Positions 1-11,861 are shown, counted from the first letter of the stretch. The stretch is DNA of 64,000 nucleotides from Skeletonema tropicum (GCA_037178625.1 CM074147.1:1240001-1304000); one strand, 5' to 3'. Made by a program: numbers and translations. Notes: generated from the sequence alone by a model not told the origin.

Positions 1-3000
1 GAAACTGTCTCACGACAGAAGAGTAAAACATTCTTGATTAGCTCATCCTTGTACGTTTTCAAGAGGTGGAGATAAAAATCTATTTCCTTCAACAATTGAA
101 CTAATTTCCCCCCACTGATGATACCATATTTGACGATATGGTATGCACAATTGAATCCACGGCCAGAGCCGCACGATAAGCCCAACTCAAAGCCACGGCG
201 TAGGTTATCTCCGCAAACTTGAAAAGGCTCGTAACGCCAAGCAATTCGACCATAAAAGTTCATTATGACTCCTGATATTTGATCTCCACAACCATCGAAT
301 CTCTTCATCAACGACAAAGCATTCTTCGCGATATGGCTGCAAAACGAGAGAGAAGCAGAATTTAATGGAATCAAAAGAGAGTTAGCGTAGATCAGGGCCG
401 CCGAAAATACTCTAACGGTGCGCACACTTACTACAGATTTGCACCATCTTTGATCTCCATGGCAAAGCCCACGAGTTGCAGCACGGAAAGCGGGGTGTAA
501 ACACATGCCCCATTTCGTAAACTCAACTGCACTGATTTGCAGATCAAATACATTGATGTGCTTCTTGATCTGCAAAAGTATGCAAGAAAAATGATTACGC
601 TATAGAATTTCACAACAATTTGAAGAGTTTCGTCTTCCATCCTTCTATCAAGCCAATCATCATCGTAGACTTCTTCATACATTTTCAAAGTATCTTCGAC
701 CATCGTTTTTGCAGCCTCTGATGTAACTGAATCTGGAATGGTCTCTCCGAGTTGGAGAAGTACGAAAGAGCAGGTATTGTACGCATCTACTACTTTACCC
801 TGTGCTTTGAAGACTAAAGACGACCAAAAAAGTTGAGAGCCACGCTTACAATACTCAATATGGACAATGAAAAGGCAAGAAGCAGGTTGAGGCACTTACT
901 TTGACTGAGCAAATAGTAAGACGGTAGCTTGTCTTCAAAACATCGAGTTCTGTCAGAAATCCCTTGCAATATTTGCTCGGCTTTATCATATTGACAACAA
1001 GAATTAGCTGCCCCTGCCATCAACAAATTTAGACGAAGGCTCAAGTCGTAGTGGCTTTCCCAATGATCTTCAGGGAGAAAAGATATGGCGGCTGCCAAGA
1101 AAGAGTACGCTGTTTTGTGGTCACAGCCATCGAGTGCCTTCTTGCCAGCCTTCATATTCAGTTCCGCAATGCCTACACTCAAATCTCTATCTTTCACTAT
1201 CCACTCCTTTCCATGATTAATCTGGCTAGCAATGATGAATATTGCATCATCTGCATCATTACCATCACAAGAACAATTTAATACTATTCCTAGTTGGTAG
1301 TGGAACTTCGAAGCAGCAAATAGATGAGACTTACCACCGAAAAGGAATGCATTAACACACAACGTAAATACCAAAACAAGAAAACACATACCTCCTTCTT
1401 CTCGCTTCCAGGAATGAGATTGTATGCCGCTTCGCGAACCTTGTCGTGCACAAACTGCAACATTCCTTCTGCATCCTTTACAATGAAGCCGTCGCTGAGA
1501 GCACCCTCCAACCCATTTCGGACCCCAGCATACTCCGCCGACTCACTCAAGCAGCCAATCACTTTCTCATTTGTGCTAGATCCGAAACAAGCCATCACTT
1601 TTAGCGCCGTTTGTACTTCGTCTGACAAGCTATTCATTTTGGAAGATAGGAGATGCAGGACATTATCCGTGATATCCTCCGCCCGAATGATTTCCTCATT
1701 CCACACCCACCGCTTCTGATGAGTGTTATACTGCAGCAAGCCACGAGACTTCAAAGATTGCATGAACTCCAACAGAAAGAAAGGATTGCCCTTCGTCTTT
1801 TGAAACAGAATCTCTGATAAGGGCTTGCAGATACGTGGATACAGGCACAAGGCATCAGATACCATTGTGTTGAGATCTTCTTGATTCAGTCCAGCCAGAG
1901 ATACTTTGGTCGTTTTCACATTGCTATTCTCCAGCTTCTCCATCAACTCAAAAATAGGATGATCCACATGGGCTTCATTGTCTCTGTATGTGCCTACGAA
2001 GAACATGCAGCTGCCCATCGTGTCCGACAAAATAGTGTGAATCACGTCAAGAGCGGTGCTATCAGCCCATTGCACATCGTCCAAGAAGAGCTGCAACGAA
2101 AATCAATGGTGTAAGCGCCGAATCCTTCGCTGATAACATAGCCAGGGCAGTAAACTGTGATTGCATTAAACTCACCATAATTGGATGACGTGGGTTTGAT
2201 ACTACTCTGACGAAACGCAGCAGTGTGAAGCAAACGCTGCGAGCGTTCATCGCTTCACCTACTTCCACTCTCACTGCCGAAGTGTCATACTCAGGAAATA
2301 GCACTCTGACATTCGGTAGGAGCCTCATCAATAAGCTGAAATCAACTCCGAACTCATCACTCAGCCTTTTTGCAATCTCAGGTTTAGCCCTTTCTTTGAT
2401 CATTTGACATACTTGATTAAGTGCTGAGATAACGCCGGATAATGGCTTCTCCCGAGACATGGCATCAAACTTGTGCTTAATCGCGTATCCTCCTACGACA
2501 TTCACTCTATCTCTCAAACTATTGACCAGCATACTCTTCCCTGATCCAGAGAAACCACCGATGAAGAATGCCTCGCTCTTACCTCGCGATACTCGACAGA
2601 ATGCATCGGTAATGAGAGTCTCTTCTTTGTCTCTCCCATACAGCTTGTCTCTGTAGAGCAATGGCATATCGTCAGAGTCTTGATTTGGGTTGTCAAAGAG
2701 GAAACGGTCTGGATCGAGCAGCAATAGATGTAAGTCTTCGCATACAACTCTTAATGACTCGTATGCATTATGCAATGGACCAATAGCACCATCCCCAGGC
2801 TCCCCCCTCACAGCACACTCGAGGAGATTCTGTGTCATGAGGCAAATCGAAGCAGGCACCCCTAGATTCTGCATACGAGCGATACATTGCATTTGGAATG
2901 GAATTCCAGCCCTGTCGAAGTCCCCCTTGGCACGTGTTAGCATGAGATTTTTGCGTGATGACACATCCTGCGATTTTCTTCGTGCCCTCTTCTGTGCAGG

Positions 3001-3684
3001 TTCTTTGATTGAAGCAGCATCGATTGCAAGAGCATCATCATTTGGAAATTGCTCATGGGTGAATAGCTCATATAATATCCGTGCAAATAATTGACAGCGG
3101 CGGTTGCTCTCTTCTTCTTCTTCAGCTATTGCATTCATGTCGGCCGATTGTCCTACGTTATTAAGCGTCGCCGCCGCTTCACATGGTGTTGAATCCGACG
3201 CCAGCTCTACTTCTAAACATCGCCCCATTTGGCCATCGCAATCTTCCTCCCCCTCGAGCAAACCACGTAGATAAGATGGTTCCTCAATCGTTAGCGACAT
3301 CCCAGAGGATATCATGCCAACACCTTTGATATTATCCCACGCTGATCGAGATGGCCGCTCCTTTTTTGAGGAGAGAGAGACTTCAAAATTATCGATCTGA
3401 ATAATATTATTGTCTCCACCCAGCGCCCCATTTTTTGAGGAGTGCTTCAAAAGCTCTGCGATGCCATATGCTATCGTGGTCCGTTGAATGATGGACTCGT
3501 TGAAGCTCCTCCTTTTATCGTCATCATTAGCAATATTATTTGGTGTGCTGCTGTTGTCCTCCTCCAAATAATCATCTTTGTGTCTTTTTATGTCCGGTGC
3601 AAGCTCATTTTTTTTCATCCAGCTGCGTAATGGAATTGGAGCATCACCAGGACACTGAGCATCACCAGGTTGCGGCGTCGCCAT
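1..3684 (-). CDS. STAND-type AAA ATPase (AAA_16/Orc1-like), 5 exons, 3' end outside window
   Basis: Large signal-transduction ATPase, incomplete at the left edge. I read five exons on the minus strand: 3684-2176, 2090-1392, 1305-900, 813-432 and 336-<1. The four introns of 85-95 bp are all GT-AG and keep the frame. Exon 1 starts at an ATG and encodes about 503 residues; Walker A (GGFSGSGKS) lies near 376-384. Exon 2 opens with Walker B (LFLDDVQWAD), joined exactly across the 85-bp intron, and continues as the winged-helix/sensor region. Exons 3-5 look like an alpha-helical TPR-like superhelix (for example AYSFLAAAISFLPEDHW). The N-terminal 200-340 region (ARILYELFTHEQF, LLLDPDRFLF) resembles a degenerate kinase-type segment seen in diatom members of this family. 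Architecture matches bacterial multi-sensor kinases and PknK-like STAND proteins; ligand and output are unknown. The family call is strong, the function is inferred. Confidence 0.82.
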
Positions 3685-4465
3685 CGCTACACCTCACTTC
3701 TTCAGTAGTATTCTTGTAGTTAACACTGAAAACCTTTTACTTCACTTACATACACTTCTTCCACATCATTGCATGCTGCCAGCTGCAAACGATGAAATAG
3801 GTACAATAAGTAGCCCTGAGTTCTTTAAAACGAACACGAAGAACAAGTAAAGAACAAAGAACCCTCACATTCCACACACATAAGTAGGTTTTAGGTACCG
3901 CACGTCTTCATTGATTACCGAGCTTTGTCCAAGCTTCAATTGATCTTGAGCTTTTGACAAAAATGTAAGTATGGTACAGCTGATGTGAATGAGATAGATG
4001 CCAAGAAGAAGAAGATAGAAAGTTATTCACGAAGCTTCAGCTGCTTCGCGCGAATCACTCATACATTTGGGTCACAAGTCACAAGTCACAAGTCACAAGA
4101 GTCATAACTTTTGTCTCATAGTCGGAGAAAGAAGGGAAGAGACAAAAGATCTTGTAAATCAGGAACGAATATGGGCGGGCCGGAATTATAACCATAACAT
4201 CAAACTCAAAAACAACTCATGTAGGATCACACATGGAGTAAAAACGGAACACCTACTTCAGTATCTCTCTAGAGAGACTTCGTCGACACTATTAACAAAA
4301 TAAATCTTTCGGGGTGCAGTCGGTGTTTGTTTTTATTCGTTTGGTTGTTCGCAATTGGCAGCGCGCAAACAGGGCTGCGACACAGCCGAACATTGTGAGG
4401 AGATAGATACTTAAGCATCTTTATCGCAGTGTTGCTCGTACATAGCTATCAACGGCATCCCTACC
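3685..4465. promoter_or_regulatory. Divergent intergenic region between the STAND gene and WASHC5
   Basis: Gene-free stretch of 781 bp between two divergently transcribed genes, so it must hold both promoters. It contains a short tandem array, GTCACAA repeated four times at about 4071-4098. I recognise no conserved coding exon or RNA gene in it, and no convincing TATA box. Confidence 0.5.
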
Positions 4466-7400
4466 ATGTCGTCACCCCAAAGCAGCACCACTAGCAGCCC
4501 CTTTCTCGCCCCCGAAAATCTGTGCGGTCAAACACTCCTCCAACTAGTTGGCGAAGGTCACACCATTCTCGCCTCTATCAAGATCTTAGCGGAGCGTATC
4601 CCCCCTGCGTTTTTGGTGGCGGCGGGTTTCCAACCAGAGGAGGATCCATCCTCTACTAAAGATGGCAACAATAGCAGCAGCAGCAGTGGTGGTGGCGGTA
4701 ACAATAATAATGGGGGGATGTTCCAAACATTATTTGGCAAGGACGAACGACGCTCCTCGAAAGTCAATGCAACATCATCTTCTGATGTACTATTAGAGGA
4801 TATTATTGACAATCCAAAAAAATCATCCTGTGATATGGAAGATGCCAAAAAGTATACTCCCTTCCTATTCGATTTTTCCTACCTTCACAATCCAGAGGAG
4901 TTTGAGGCATCTTTAACAACCAATGCCAATTATACTGCAAACACAACAACAAACAATGGCAACAATGCACAAGATGACATCCACAACATGGCCGACCTCG
5001 AACGAGAATTTGCAATCAATCACCTCCCCATCATTCAAGAATACTACACCCTCTTCACATCCATTTACAATTACCACTCGGAATTAAATCGCTTCTCTTT
5101 GGATTTAACCAAGGGGTATTTCATCCAATATACTGTCGAAAGTGTGGTATTGGATCAGGAAGGACGAGCGTTACTATGTGAAGCTGTGTGGTTGTACGGA
5201 GTGATTTTGATATTGTTGGAACGGTTACTTCCTGGTCCTATTCGGGAACGTTTGATTATTGCCCATTTTCGATTTAGCAATAATGAAGAAGGAGGAGGAG
5301 GAGGAGGGGATATATCCTCCATTGATCCAATATGTAAATTGTGCAAGGGGACGGGAATACATCCACCCCAATCGACAAACTCTGCATCGTTTGGGGTACA
5401 TGTTTCACACAAGTACCCCATGGAGGAGGAACGATTATTTGCTCGATATCCACTACCGGTAGATTTAGTACGGAATGTAGTGGGGTGTTTGATATCCGAT
5501 GATGTGTACCGTCAATCATCGGCATTTCCAAATGTCGACCAACGCTCGATCCGATTGTCAAAACAGGCTTCCATGTTGTACGTGGTATTATTCTTTGATC
5601 CATCAGTGTTACGAGAGGAGGATGCACGACTACGTGAAATTGTCGACAAGTACTTTTATGACAATTGGGTAGTCCATGTCTATGCGGGCATGACTGCCGA
5701 TTTGAGTATAGAGTGGAAGAGGTTCCGTGCTGCCAATGCCGCATTGGAGAATGTGTTGAGGGTGGCGGAGAATGTCAAGAAGATGCATATTCAGAATGCC
5801 AAGTTGATTGGACAGTGTATGGCGGAATTGAGGGCGTATTTGACCATGGGGATATTGACGGATAGCTTTGTGTTGGATAATCGACATGATTTGTTGAATT
5901 GTTTGAGGAAGTGTAATTTGGCAGCGAGGTGGAGGATTTTGCATCGGAGGACGACGAATTCGGTGTATCATGAGATTGTTTGTGCTACTGCGAGTGAGGT
6001 TACGGCTGATCCGAAATTGCAGGGTGTGTTTGCCGTGAATGATACGCATGTGGTGTCATTGTTGCTGTTGTCATCTCAGCTGGAGATGCAACTCAAACAC
6101 ATCTTCACTCAGCTACTTGAAAAGAAGGAGAGTATTTGGATCAACTGTCGTGCCAAGGCTAGTGGAATGATGGAAGATTTAGCCCAATACTTTGAGGGAG
6201 ATGTGACGTTGGCACGTGTTTCGAGGCACGATGGTTTAATTGACTGGTTTACGTCCATGGCATCCGAAATTCGAGATTTAGCGTATGAAAGTGGAGATCA
6301 CTTTACTGTGACGGGTCGTAAGATTCAATTGTGCGTCCAAGCACTTGAGGATGTAGAGCAATATGATTTGGTCGATAGAGATGTTCAAGTGAAGACATTT
6401 TTGCAGGAGTCACGAGACTTGTTGCTTCAAATGGCAAAGGCTGTGGGTATCAATGAAAGTATTACGGAAGATATCAAGTTTATATCGGATATTTCGTATG
6501 GTGTCGAAAGTATGAAGAGCTATGTAAAGATTCTCCATTCAAGAATATCAAAGGATCCATCGAATGTCAATCTTTTGCAGGGATTCTTCTTGAAATTGTC
6601 CAGTTCGTTGGATGGCCCAGTCGAAAGGTTGAAACAGCTCAAGTCACCCGAAGTGGAGAGAGTTACCGGGTATTACTCCTCCCAACTTGTTGCGTTTGTT
6701 AGGAATGTACTTGAGATTGTCCCTGTATCTGTATTTGGGATTCTTGTACAGATTAGTGACATTTTCGAACGCCGATTACAACGCTTGCCATTAAAAGTTC
6801 AGGGTGACAAGTTAGGAGCGTTTGCTCAATTGGGAGAGCGATACAAGCTGTCAATGATGGCACACGAGATATCCATCTTCGCCGATGGTGTCCTATCAAT
6901 GGATAATTCCATTATTGGAGGGATTGAAATCAACCCACGAAAGCTGCTAGACGAAGGACTAAGGAAGGAAATGGTACGACACGTCTCAGAGTTGCTGAAT
7001 AATCTTTTACAGTTTGATTTCGCTGCCGATTCGGAAACAGTCGCGTCCATCACCAAACACCAAGCATCCGCCATGAGATCTCTCGCATCATTATCTCGAC
7101 GACTGGAGGGATTTCAGAGTGCTCTTGAATGTATCGAAGATTACGTATCTATTCATGGTCTCAAAATGTGGCATGAGGAGTTTTCACGCATTATCAATTA
7201 CAATGTGGAACAAGAAGTGAATAAGTACTTGCTGAAAAAGGTACTTGATGCGGATTCGGCATTTCAATCGGATATTGTACCGATTCCAAGATTTCCACGT
7301 GTGCAGAACGAACCGACTTGTATCAACTTTATGGGGAGAATGGTGTCAATGCTGATTAAGATTACCGACACGCAATACACGACATTTTCAGTGGAGAAGA

Positions 7401-8344
7401 GTGGATGGTTCATGAACGATGGGACGGAAGTGTGTGGACTAAAGACTGTATCACTTCTCCGCCAGGCAGTCGGTGTCTATGGATTGATAGGCATTGATCG
7501 ATTACTATGCTACCGAATCCTCCACGAGCTGCATCGTTTCGTCAAATTCTTTAGGACCAATGTAACAAAGCAGGGTGTACTGTTGGAACAATTGAGGGAT
7601 GAGTTGTACCCCGAATGGAAGACTCCAATTAAAGCCGTGTCAATATATGCATCAGCTTCCAAAAAGTCGGAAATGCTCATGCTCCCCATGCTCACGTGCT
7701 TTCGCAGAATAGGCCAGGCACAGCTGCTACGAAGAATGATCCGATTTGAACTCGGTCGATGCTCCCGAATGGATGCCAAGACGCTGCTCCAATCTGTGTC
7801 TACTCTCAATGCATCAATACTGAGCTCGGAGAATCCTCCTTTTGAAGAAGAAAGCCCACTGCCGCCTGACTTGAAAAAGAAGTATTGTGACATGTCGCTT
7901 GCAGTTGGTCTCGGTGATCCTCTCCAAACAGTATTCATGGCAACAGACCCATTAGAGGGTCTTCCAGTCCTATTACTCCTATGTGTCATAGCCTACGTAC
8001 CAAAGCTATCCTACAACCCAATGTTTGGATCACTCTCCAAGAACAAAAGCGGCTACCCCATCGATGGGTGGCCACTCATTGCCGGAATCACGACACTATT
8101 AAAGCAATTCCATCCATCCTACTCGAAGAGTTTTCTAGCCTACATTGGACAGTTTGTACGTGTGTCAATTGCGACTTGCTTTGAGAGGAAACAAATGAGG
8201 AAGGATGTGGCGTCACAATTGACAGAAGATTTGAGAAGTATTTTAGTTTTGGTGGATCAGTTTTGTGATTTGAGTTGTATTCCTAGGTCTGCGCTTTATG
8301 AGCATATTCCTCAGTATGTGATGGAGATGTGTAATGATCTGTAG
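4466..8344 (+). CDS. WASHC5: WASH complex subunit 5 (strumpellin homologue)
   Basis: Single-exon gene of 1292 residues, slightly longer than the roughly 1160 residues usual for strumpellin; the excess is low-complexity Ser/Gly/Asn inserts near residues 65-85 and 265-275. The N-terminus (ENLCGQTLLQLVGEGHTI...ERIPPAFL) followed by FLFDFSYLHNPEEFE matches the diagnostic start of strumpellin (NLCGQ...IP..F, then IFDFSYF). The body is almost entirely alpha-helical, as expected, with conserved stretches such as DQRSIRLSKQASMLYVVLFF and FYDNWVVHVYAGMTADLS. In other eukaryotes strumpellin is a core subunit of the pentameric WASH complex, which activates Arp2/3-dependent actin branching on endosomes for cargo sorting. 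The start is the first ATG after upstream stops. The ORF is intact, with no intron needed. Confidence 0.9.
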   Translation: MSSPQSSTTSSPFLAPENLCGQTLLQLVGEGHTILASIKILAERIPPAFLVAAGFQPEEDPSSTKDGNNSSSSSGGGGNNNNGGMFQTLFGKDERRSSKVNATSSSDVLLEDIIDNPKKSSCDMEDAKKYTPFLFDFSYLHNPEEFEASLTTNANYTANTTTNNGNNAQDDIHNMADLEREFAINHLPIIQEYYTLFTSIYNYHSELNRFSLDLTKGYFIQYTVESVVLDQEGRALLCEAVWLYGVILILLERLLPGPIRERLIIAHFRFSNNEEGGGGGGDISSIDPICKLCKGTGIHPPQSTNSASFGVHVSHKYPMEEERLFARYPLPVDLVRNVVGCLISDDVYRQSSAFPNVDQRSIRLSKQASMLYVVLFFDPSVLREEDARLREIVDKYFYDNWVVHVYAGMTADLSIEWKRFRAANAALENVLRVAENVKKMHIQNAKLIGQCMAELRAYLTMGILTDSFVLDNRHDLLNCLRKCNLAARWRILHRRTTNSVYHEIVCATASEVTADPKLQGVFAVNDTHVVSLLLLSSQLEMQLKHIFTQLLEKKESIWINCRAKASGMMEDLAQYFEGDVTLARVSRHDGLIDWFTSMASEIRDLAYESGDHFTVTGRKIQLCVQALEDVEQYDLVDRDVQVKTFLQESRDLLLQMAKAVGINESITEDIKFISDISYGVESMKSYVKILHSRISKDPSNVNLLQGFFLKLSSSLDGPVERLKQLKSPEVERVTGYYSSQLVAFVRNVLEIVPVSVFGILVQISDIFERRLQRLPLKVQGDKLGAFAQLGERYKLSMMAHEISIFADGVLSMDNSIIGGIEINPRKLLDEGLRKEMVRHVSELLNNLLQFDFAADSETVASITKHQASAMRSLASLSRRLEGFQSALECIEDYVSIHGLKMWHEEFSRIINYNVEQEVNKYLLKKVLDADSAFQSDIVPIPRFPRVQNEPTCINFMGRMVSMLIKITDTQYTTFSVEKSGWFMNDGTEVCGLKTVSLLRQAVGVYGLIGIDRLLCYRILHELHRFVKFFRTNVTKQGVLLEQLRDELYPEWKTPIKAVSIYASASKKSEMLMLPMLTCFRRIGQAQLLRRMIRFELGRCSRMDAKTLLQSVSTLNASILSSENPPFEEESPLPPDLKKKYCDMSLAVGLGDPLQTVFMATDPLEGLPVLLLLCVIAYVPKLSYNPMFGSLSKNKSGYPIDGWPLIAGITTLLKQFHPSYSKSFLAYIGQFVRVSIATCFERKQMRKDVASQLTEDLRSILVLVDQFCDLSCIPRSALYEHIPQYVMEMCNDL

Positions 8345-8811
8345 GCTTTTGCAGAGAGAGTGGAATGTGTTGCTAATGTAATGCTTAAAGAATGTTATTT
8401 ATCATCTTGCTGTTAGTCGTGAGTAAGATAAGTAAGCAAGTTGCAACATACGACTCCTCACGCAAGCGACAGTTGATGCGGAGTACTAAGTAGGCGATTC
8501 GAACAAGCGTTTAGCATTTTGTTGTATTGTGAGTGCCTTTCGAAAGAATCAGGGAAATCGTGTAGCATTCCATCGAGCTAGAGCTGCGTATTGTAAATAT
8601 CGCAGATGATCTTCAACAGGAGTAATTCGTATATGTGCATCTATTAATTTTCTGCCTTTGTGTTTCTCTTAGCATTGTGTGGATCCAATTGAGGCACATG
8701 AAAGCACGGAATCCCGGAACATTGTTTTATTTTTCTGGAGAGCAGACATTGTTGTGAGTGTTTAGATACTCAAGCTACAAGTCGCGTGTTGGTCAACTCT
8801 GAATCAGTATA
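8345..8811. other. 3' flank of WASHC5; no gene seen
   Basis: Non-coding sequence between the strumpellin stop codon and the adjacent MITE. No ORF, RNA gene or repeat of note was recognised. Confidence 0.4.
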
Positions 8812-9094
8812 TCCCAACCATTTTGAAAACTGTACCTCGTGTAGTACCCGTAGGCATTGAAAACTGTACTTCGGTACAGTTTTCAAACTCAACTTTGTCT
8901 TGTACGCAATAATAAGACCTATAGGCCACATGACGTGTAATGCTTTATTCACACAAATATCACGAGGCCTATCACCTTTTTTGAAAACTGTACCGAGTTA
9001 GGTACAGTTTTGCCCTTCACGTAAAAACACACCAGAGGTCTACGCAAAACTGTACTGAGGTACGGTACATACAGTTTTCAAAAAATGGTTGGGA
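8812..9094. mobile_element. 283-bp TA-flanked MITE (Tc1/mariner-type target site)
   Basis: The ends are inverted repeats: TCCCAACCATTTTGAAAACT at the left and its imperfect reverse complement ending TGGTTGGGA at the right. TA dinucleotides lie immediately outside (8810-8811 and 9095-9096). Internally the motif GAAAACTGTAC recurs in both orientations, including a near-perfect hairpin around 8857-8886. No transposase is encoded, so this is a non-autonomous element. Assignment to Tc1/mariner rests only on the TA duplication. Confidence 0.7.
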
Positions 9095-9152
9095 TAGCGT
9101 ATCTTTTAAGGCCGAAGGCCGGTGCGCGCGTGGCAAAGCGCAGGCTGTACTT

Positions 9153-9294
9153 AAAAAGATGACATTCGGAGGGTGGATTTGAGTGGTACCGTTTAGCGAA
9201 TGTGAGGTTACGATAGGAATCGTCCCTCTAGCTACGGCCAAAATAGCGATTTGTACGTAGGAATAGTAGTATGAATTACTTGTGTTCGACCTTA
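9153..9294. repeat. Dispersed ~140-bp repeat, copy A
   Basis: About 140 bp starting near AAAAGATGACATTCGG and ending GTGTTCGACCTTA is repeated in the same orientation at 30185-30326 with only a few substitutions. No coding capacity, poly(A) tail or inverted ends are obvious, so the class is unknown. Confidence 0.7.
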
Positions 9295-9728
9295 AGTTTC
9301 CTCGAATTTTGTCACTCCTAGAATTCGAGTTAGTCGGTACTCGATAAGATCGGGTTCAGCGAGTTTATTCACACAAACTAGATAGAGAGTCTAGCAATTC
9401 CCGAAAGCGAGAAGAAAGACAGATTCTAACTCTTCTCTGGGCGGAAAAGACACCTGTCCAACACAGGTTCAACTCTGATACATGAGACGTAGGGCCGGCC
9501 CTTGACCGACGTGGTGTGCATCACTGTTTGCTCATTTTTTGATATTTTCATTTGTCATTTGACTTTTGATTTCATTGAATGAATTGACGATGAGGATCAG
9601 GCTAATCGAAAAGCTGCAGCTGAGACGGAGGCGAGCGTGTTGATGTTGGAAAAACAAAGAGGGCATCGTAGTAGTTGTTGAGTTCATGTACTCAGTATCC
9701 CTACTTATGCCTAACCATGATTAATAAT
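9295..9728. other. Intergenic, 3' side of the 9729-11024 gene
   Basis: Gene-free sequence downstream of the minus-strand gene. I see no RNA gene or recognisable repeat. Confidence 0.35.
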
Positions 9729-11024
9729 TTAAGTCATCGGCTGAATACTTCCGACCCCTCTGTACATCTCTGCCAATCTCATCTCCAGAATCATTTTCTC
9801 TCTAGCTATTTCTAGGTAACGCTCTACATTTGCATCTGCCTCTGTCATTTCATCATTTGTAGCTCTAGTGGCATTGGATGAGTTTCGAACAGGTTTAGGT
9901 ATACTGGTTACTCGTCCTAATCCAGGTTGTACAAATTCTGGAATATTCTTCACTGCTGAAGCAGCAACATATGCGCTTGAACCAACATCATTTTTTATCT
10001 TCACTGCTGCTGCAGTAGCAACATGTGCGCTTGAAGCAACATCGATGTTACCATCACTTCTTTCACTATCTGATAATGCACCTATAATCATGCGTCTTGA
10101 CTGTTGCGTCTGCGCCATGGCGCCCTGTAATTCATTGAAATGGCTTCTGGTGCTCATTATGCTGTCATTCATACTGTTCATGTCATCTCCAACATGAGAT
10201 ACTGTGGAGCAGCTGCTTATCATCCTGTGTAATCGAGACGAATGCTCGTCCATGTCACGAAAGAAGGAGGAGGTGGGTGACAAGGAATGCTTACAGGCTG
10301 GAGGCATGGGTTCAGGTCCAGGAAGGCGTATCCGTCGAGGACTCTTCTTTCGCCAGTTGTTGTGTATGATATCTGTACTGCCTACACTAAAGCGACGAGT
10401 CGGGGGACAGCTTTTTGTCCTCTCCAGGAGATTACATCCTCCTGCTTCAGTATCAGTAGCAGCCAATGATGAGGACGAGGGTTTACCCATTAGCGTCAGC
10501 ATCTGCTCGATATTGACAATGTTACTGTCAAAGACCTTGCGTGCTCGCTTGAAGGGGATAGGCGGCTGAGGGAGTGTGTCGGTGGTCGTCAAATCAATAA
10601 TTGTAGGTTCATTTATAGGTTCATTGGCCGTCAAATCAATTACTGGTCGAGGAGAGATGGACGACAATGACTTTGAACACAAAGATGAGACAGATGACAC
10701 CCTTGAATGATGCGTCTTATCAAGGTCTGATGACGCCAACTCTGCCCCGGCCTTTCGAGTGTTTGTGTGTGGTACTTGTGTGAGAGAAGGGTCAGCCGCA
10801 CGTAAGGCAGTTGAGAAATCGATCCCGAACACATCATCTCCCAAGCAATCGAAAGAGTCACGTCTCTTTGGCCGTTGTACAGAAGGTGTTGTTGTGACTT
10901 CTTGTGCCGGACGCTCGAAGTCCTGCTCAAACACATCGGTAATAGTGTGAAGCCATTCGTCGAGTTCTGTTTGATTTACGTCGTCGTTGGGAAGATGAAA
11001 ACTTCCTGAAAGAAGATCCTCCAT
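9729..11024 (-). CDS. Low-complexity hypothetical protein with C-terminal coiled coil
   Basis: Single-exon ORF of 431 residues with an ATG start. I do not recognise a known domain. The N-terminal 70 residues are acidic (ELDEWLHTITDVFEQDF). The middle is rich in Ser/Thr/Pro with basic patches (RRFSVGSTD, KKSPRRIRLPGPEP). A short duplicated motif sits near residues 330-370, of the form SSAHVATAAAVKI / SSAYVAASAVKN. The last ~30 residues (NVERYLEIAREKMILEMRLAEMY) form a likely amphipathic helix or coiled coil. This composition suggests a nuclear or regulatory protein, but that is inference. It is flanked by repeats, yet the ORF is uninterrupted and has coding-like composition. Confidence 0.6.
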   Translation of the reverse strand: MEDLLSGSFHLPNDDVNQTELDEWLHTITDVFEQDFERPAQEVTTTPSVQRPKRRDSFDCLGDDVFGIDFSTALRAADPSLTQVPHTNTRKAGAELASSDLDKTHHSRVSSVSSLCSKSLSSISPRPVIDLTANEPINEPTIIDLTTTDTLPQPPIPFKRARKVFDSNIVNIEQMLTLMGKPSSSSLAATDTEAGGCNLLERTKSCPPTRRFSVGSTDIIHNNWRKKSPRRIRLPGPEPMPPACKHSLSPTSSFFRDMDEHSSRLHRMISSCSTVSHVGDDMNSMNDSIMSTRSHFNELQGAMAQTQQSRRMIIGALSDSERSDGNIDVASSAHVATAAAVKIKNDVGSSAYVAASAVKNIPEFVQPGLGRVTSIPKPVRNSSNATRATNDEMTEADANVERYLEIAREKMILEMRLAEMYRGVGSIQPMT

Positions 11025-11620
11025 CTTTTACGATCAACTTGTGTGTTTGGCTTTTTACTCTTTGATAGAAGTTGGTCGACCTGGAGCAGCCTGGAGCCTA
11101 AGTAATCGTAATCGTCTCTTCGTGCTGCGCTGCGTGCTGAGAGCTCGAACGCCTCACGCATGTATATACTTATGTGGCAAACACCAAGCATGATGTAAAT
11201 AAAGTTCTGATGTCATAAGTAGAGCACTGCAGCAGAGTCGGGACTGGAATGAGAAGGAAGAATGAATCTGATCATGAGCAGCGTAATTTGATAATAAATG
11301 GTACTCAACTTCGCATAATCAAAAGGGACTACATTTCTCATATATATGTTCCTAGCTTCAACTCGCGACACCGATACTACGAGTTCCGTAACAATTGAAA
11401 AAAATCTTTTTTGCCAGCCGAAATACCAGCCGAGATTGTAGTATGTAACGGGTCTAATACTACACCCTGGTACCAAATCCCGCCGCCGGAGGCTTTGAAA
11501 AAAAAATACCCAGGTGCGATATTTCCGGTCACAACTAGCGCTTGTTAGTGACCGCCTGCAAGAGCAAAATGTGAAAAAAGCACCCGGGTGCCATGCCCTC
11601 CGGGCAAATGATGCCACCCG
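11025..11620. other. Intergenic region upstream of the 9729-11024 gene
   Basis: Holds the presumed promoter of the minus-strand gene. Nothing else recognisable was seen before the duplicated-exon fragment begins near 11622. Confidence 0.35.
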
Positions 11621-11677
11621 TCCTCAACTTCGGCATCGCTACAAAATAACTTCGGATTCCACCCCCCGGTGTAATCT

Positions 11678-11798
11678 TGTTAGTATCCTCGATCTCCCTA
11701 CTTCCAATCGATGCTATTGATAGATTAGATAGGAGATAAAAGATAATGATTAGAGTATTTCCGTACTCTACTTGTATCTACGTACGTGTAATCTAACA
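11678..11798 (-). repeat. TRIM 3' LTR (121 bp)
   Basis: Direct repeat of 12224-12344 with TG...CA ends. It is the downstream LTR if the element is read on the minus strand. Confidence 0.82.
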
Positions 11799-11861
11799 CC
11801 CCCCCACAATTCGATATCACGTAGTCGATATCGGATTGTACCAAATAGCATCTCTATCCTT

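Noticed and set aside
4071..4098. GTCACAA tandem array as a CRISPR-like repeat
   Set aside because: Units are contiguous 7-mers with no spacers; it is a simple microsatellite.
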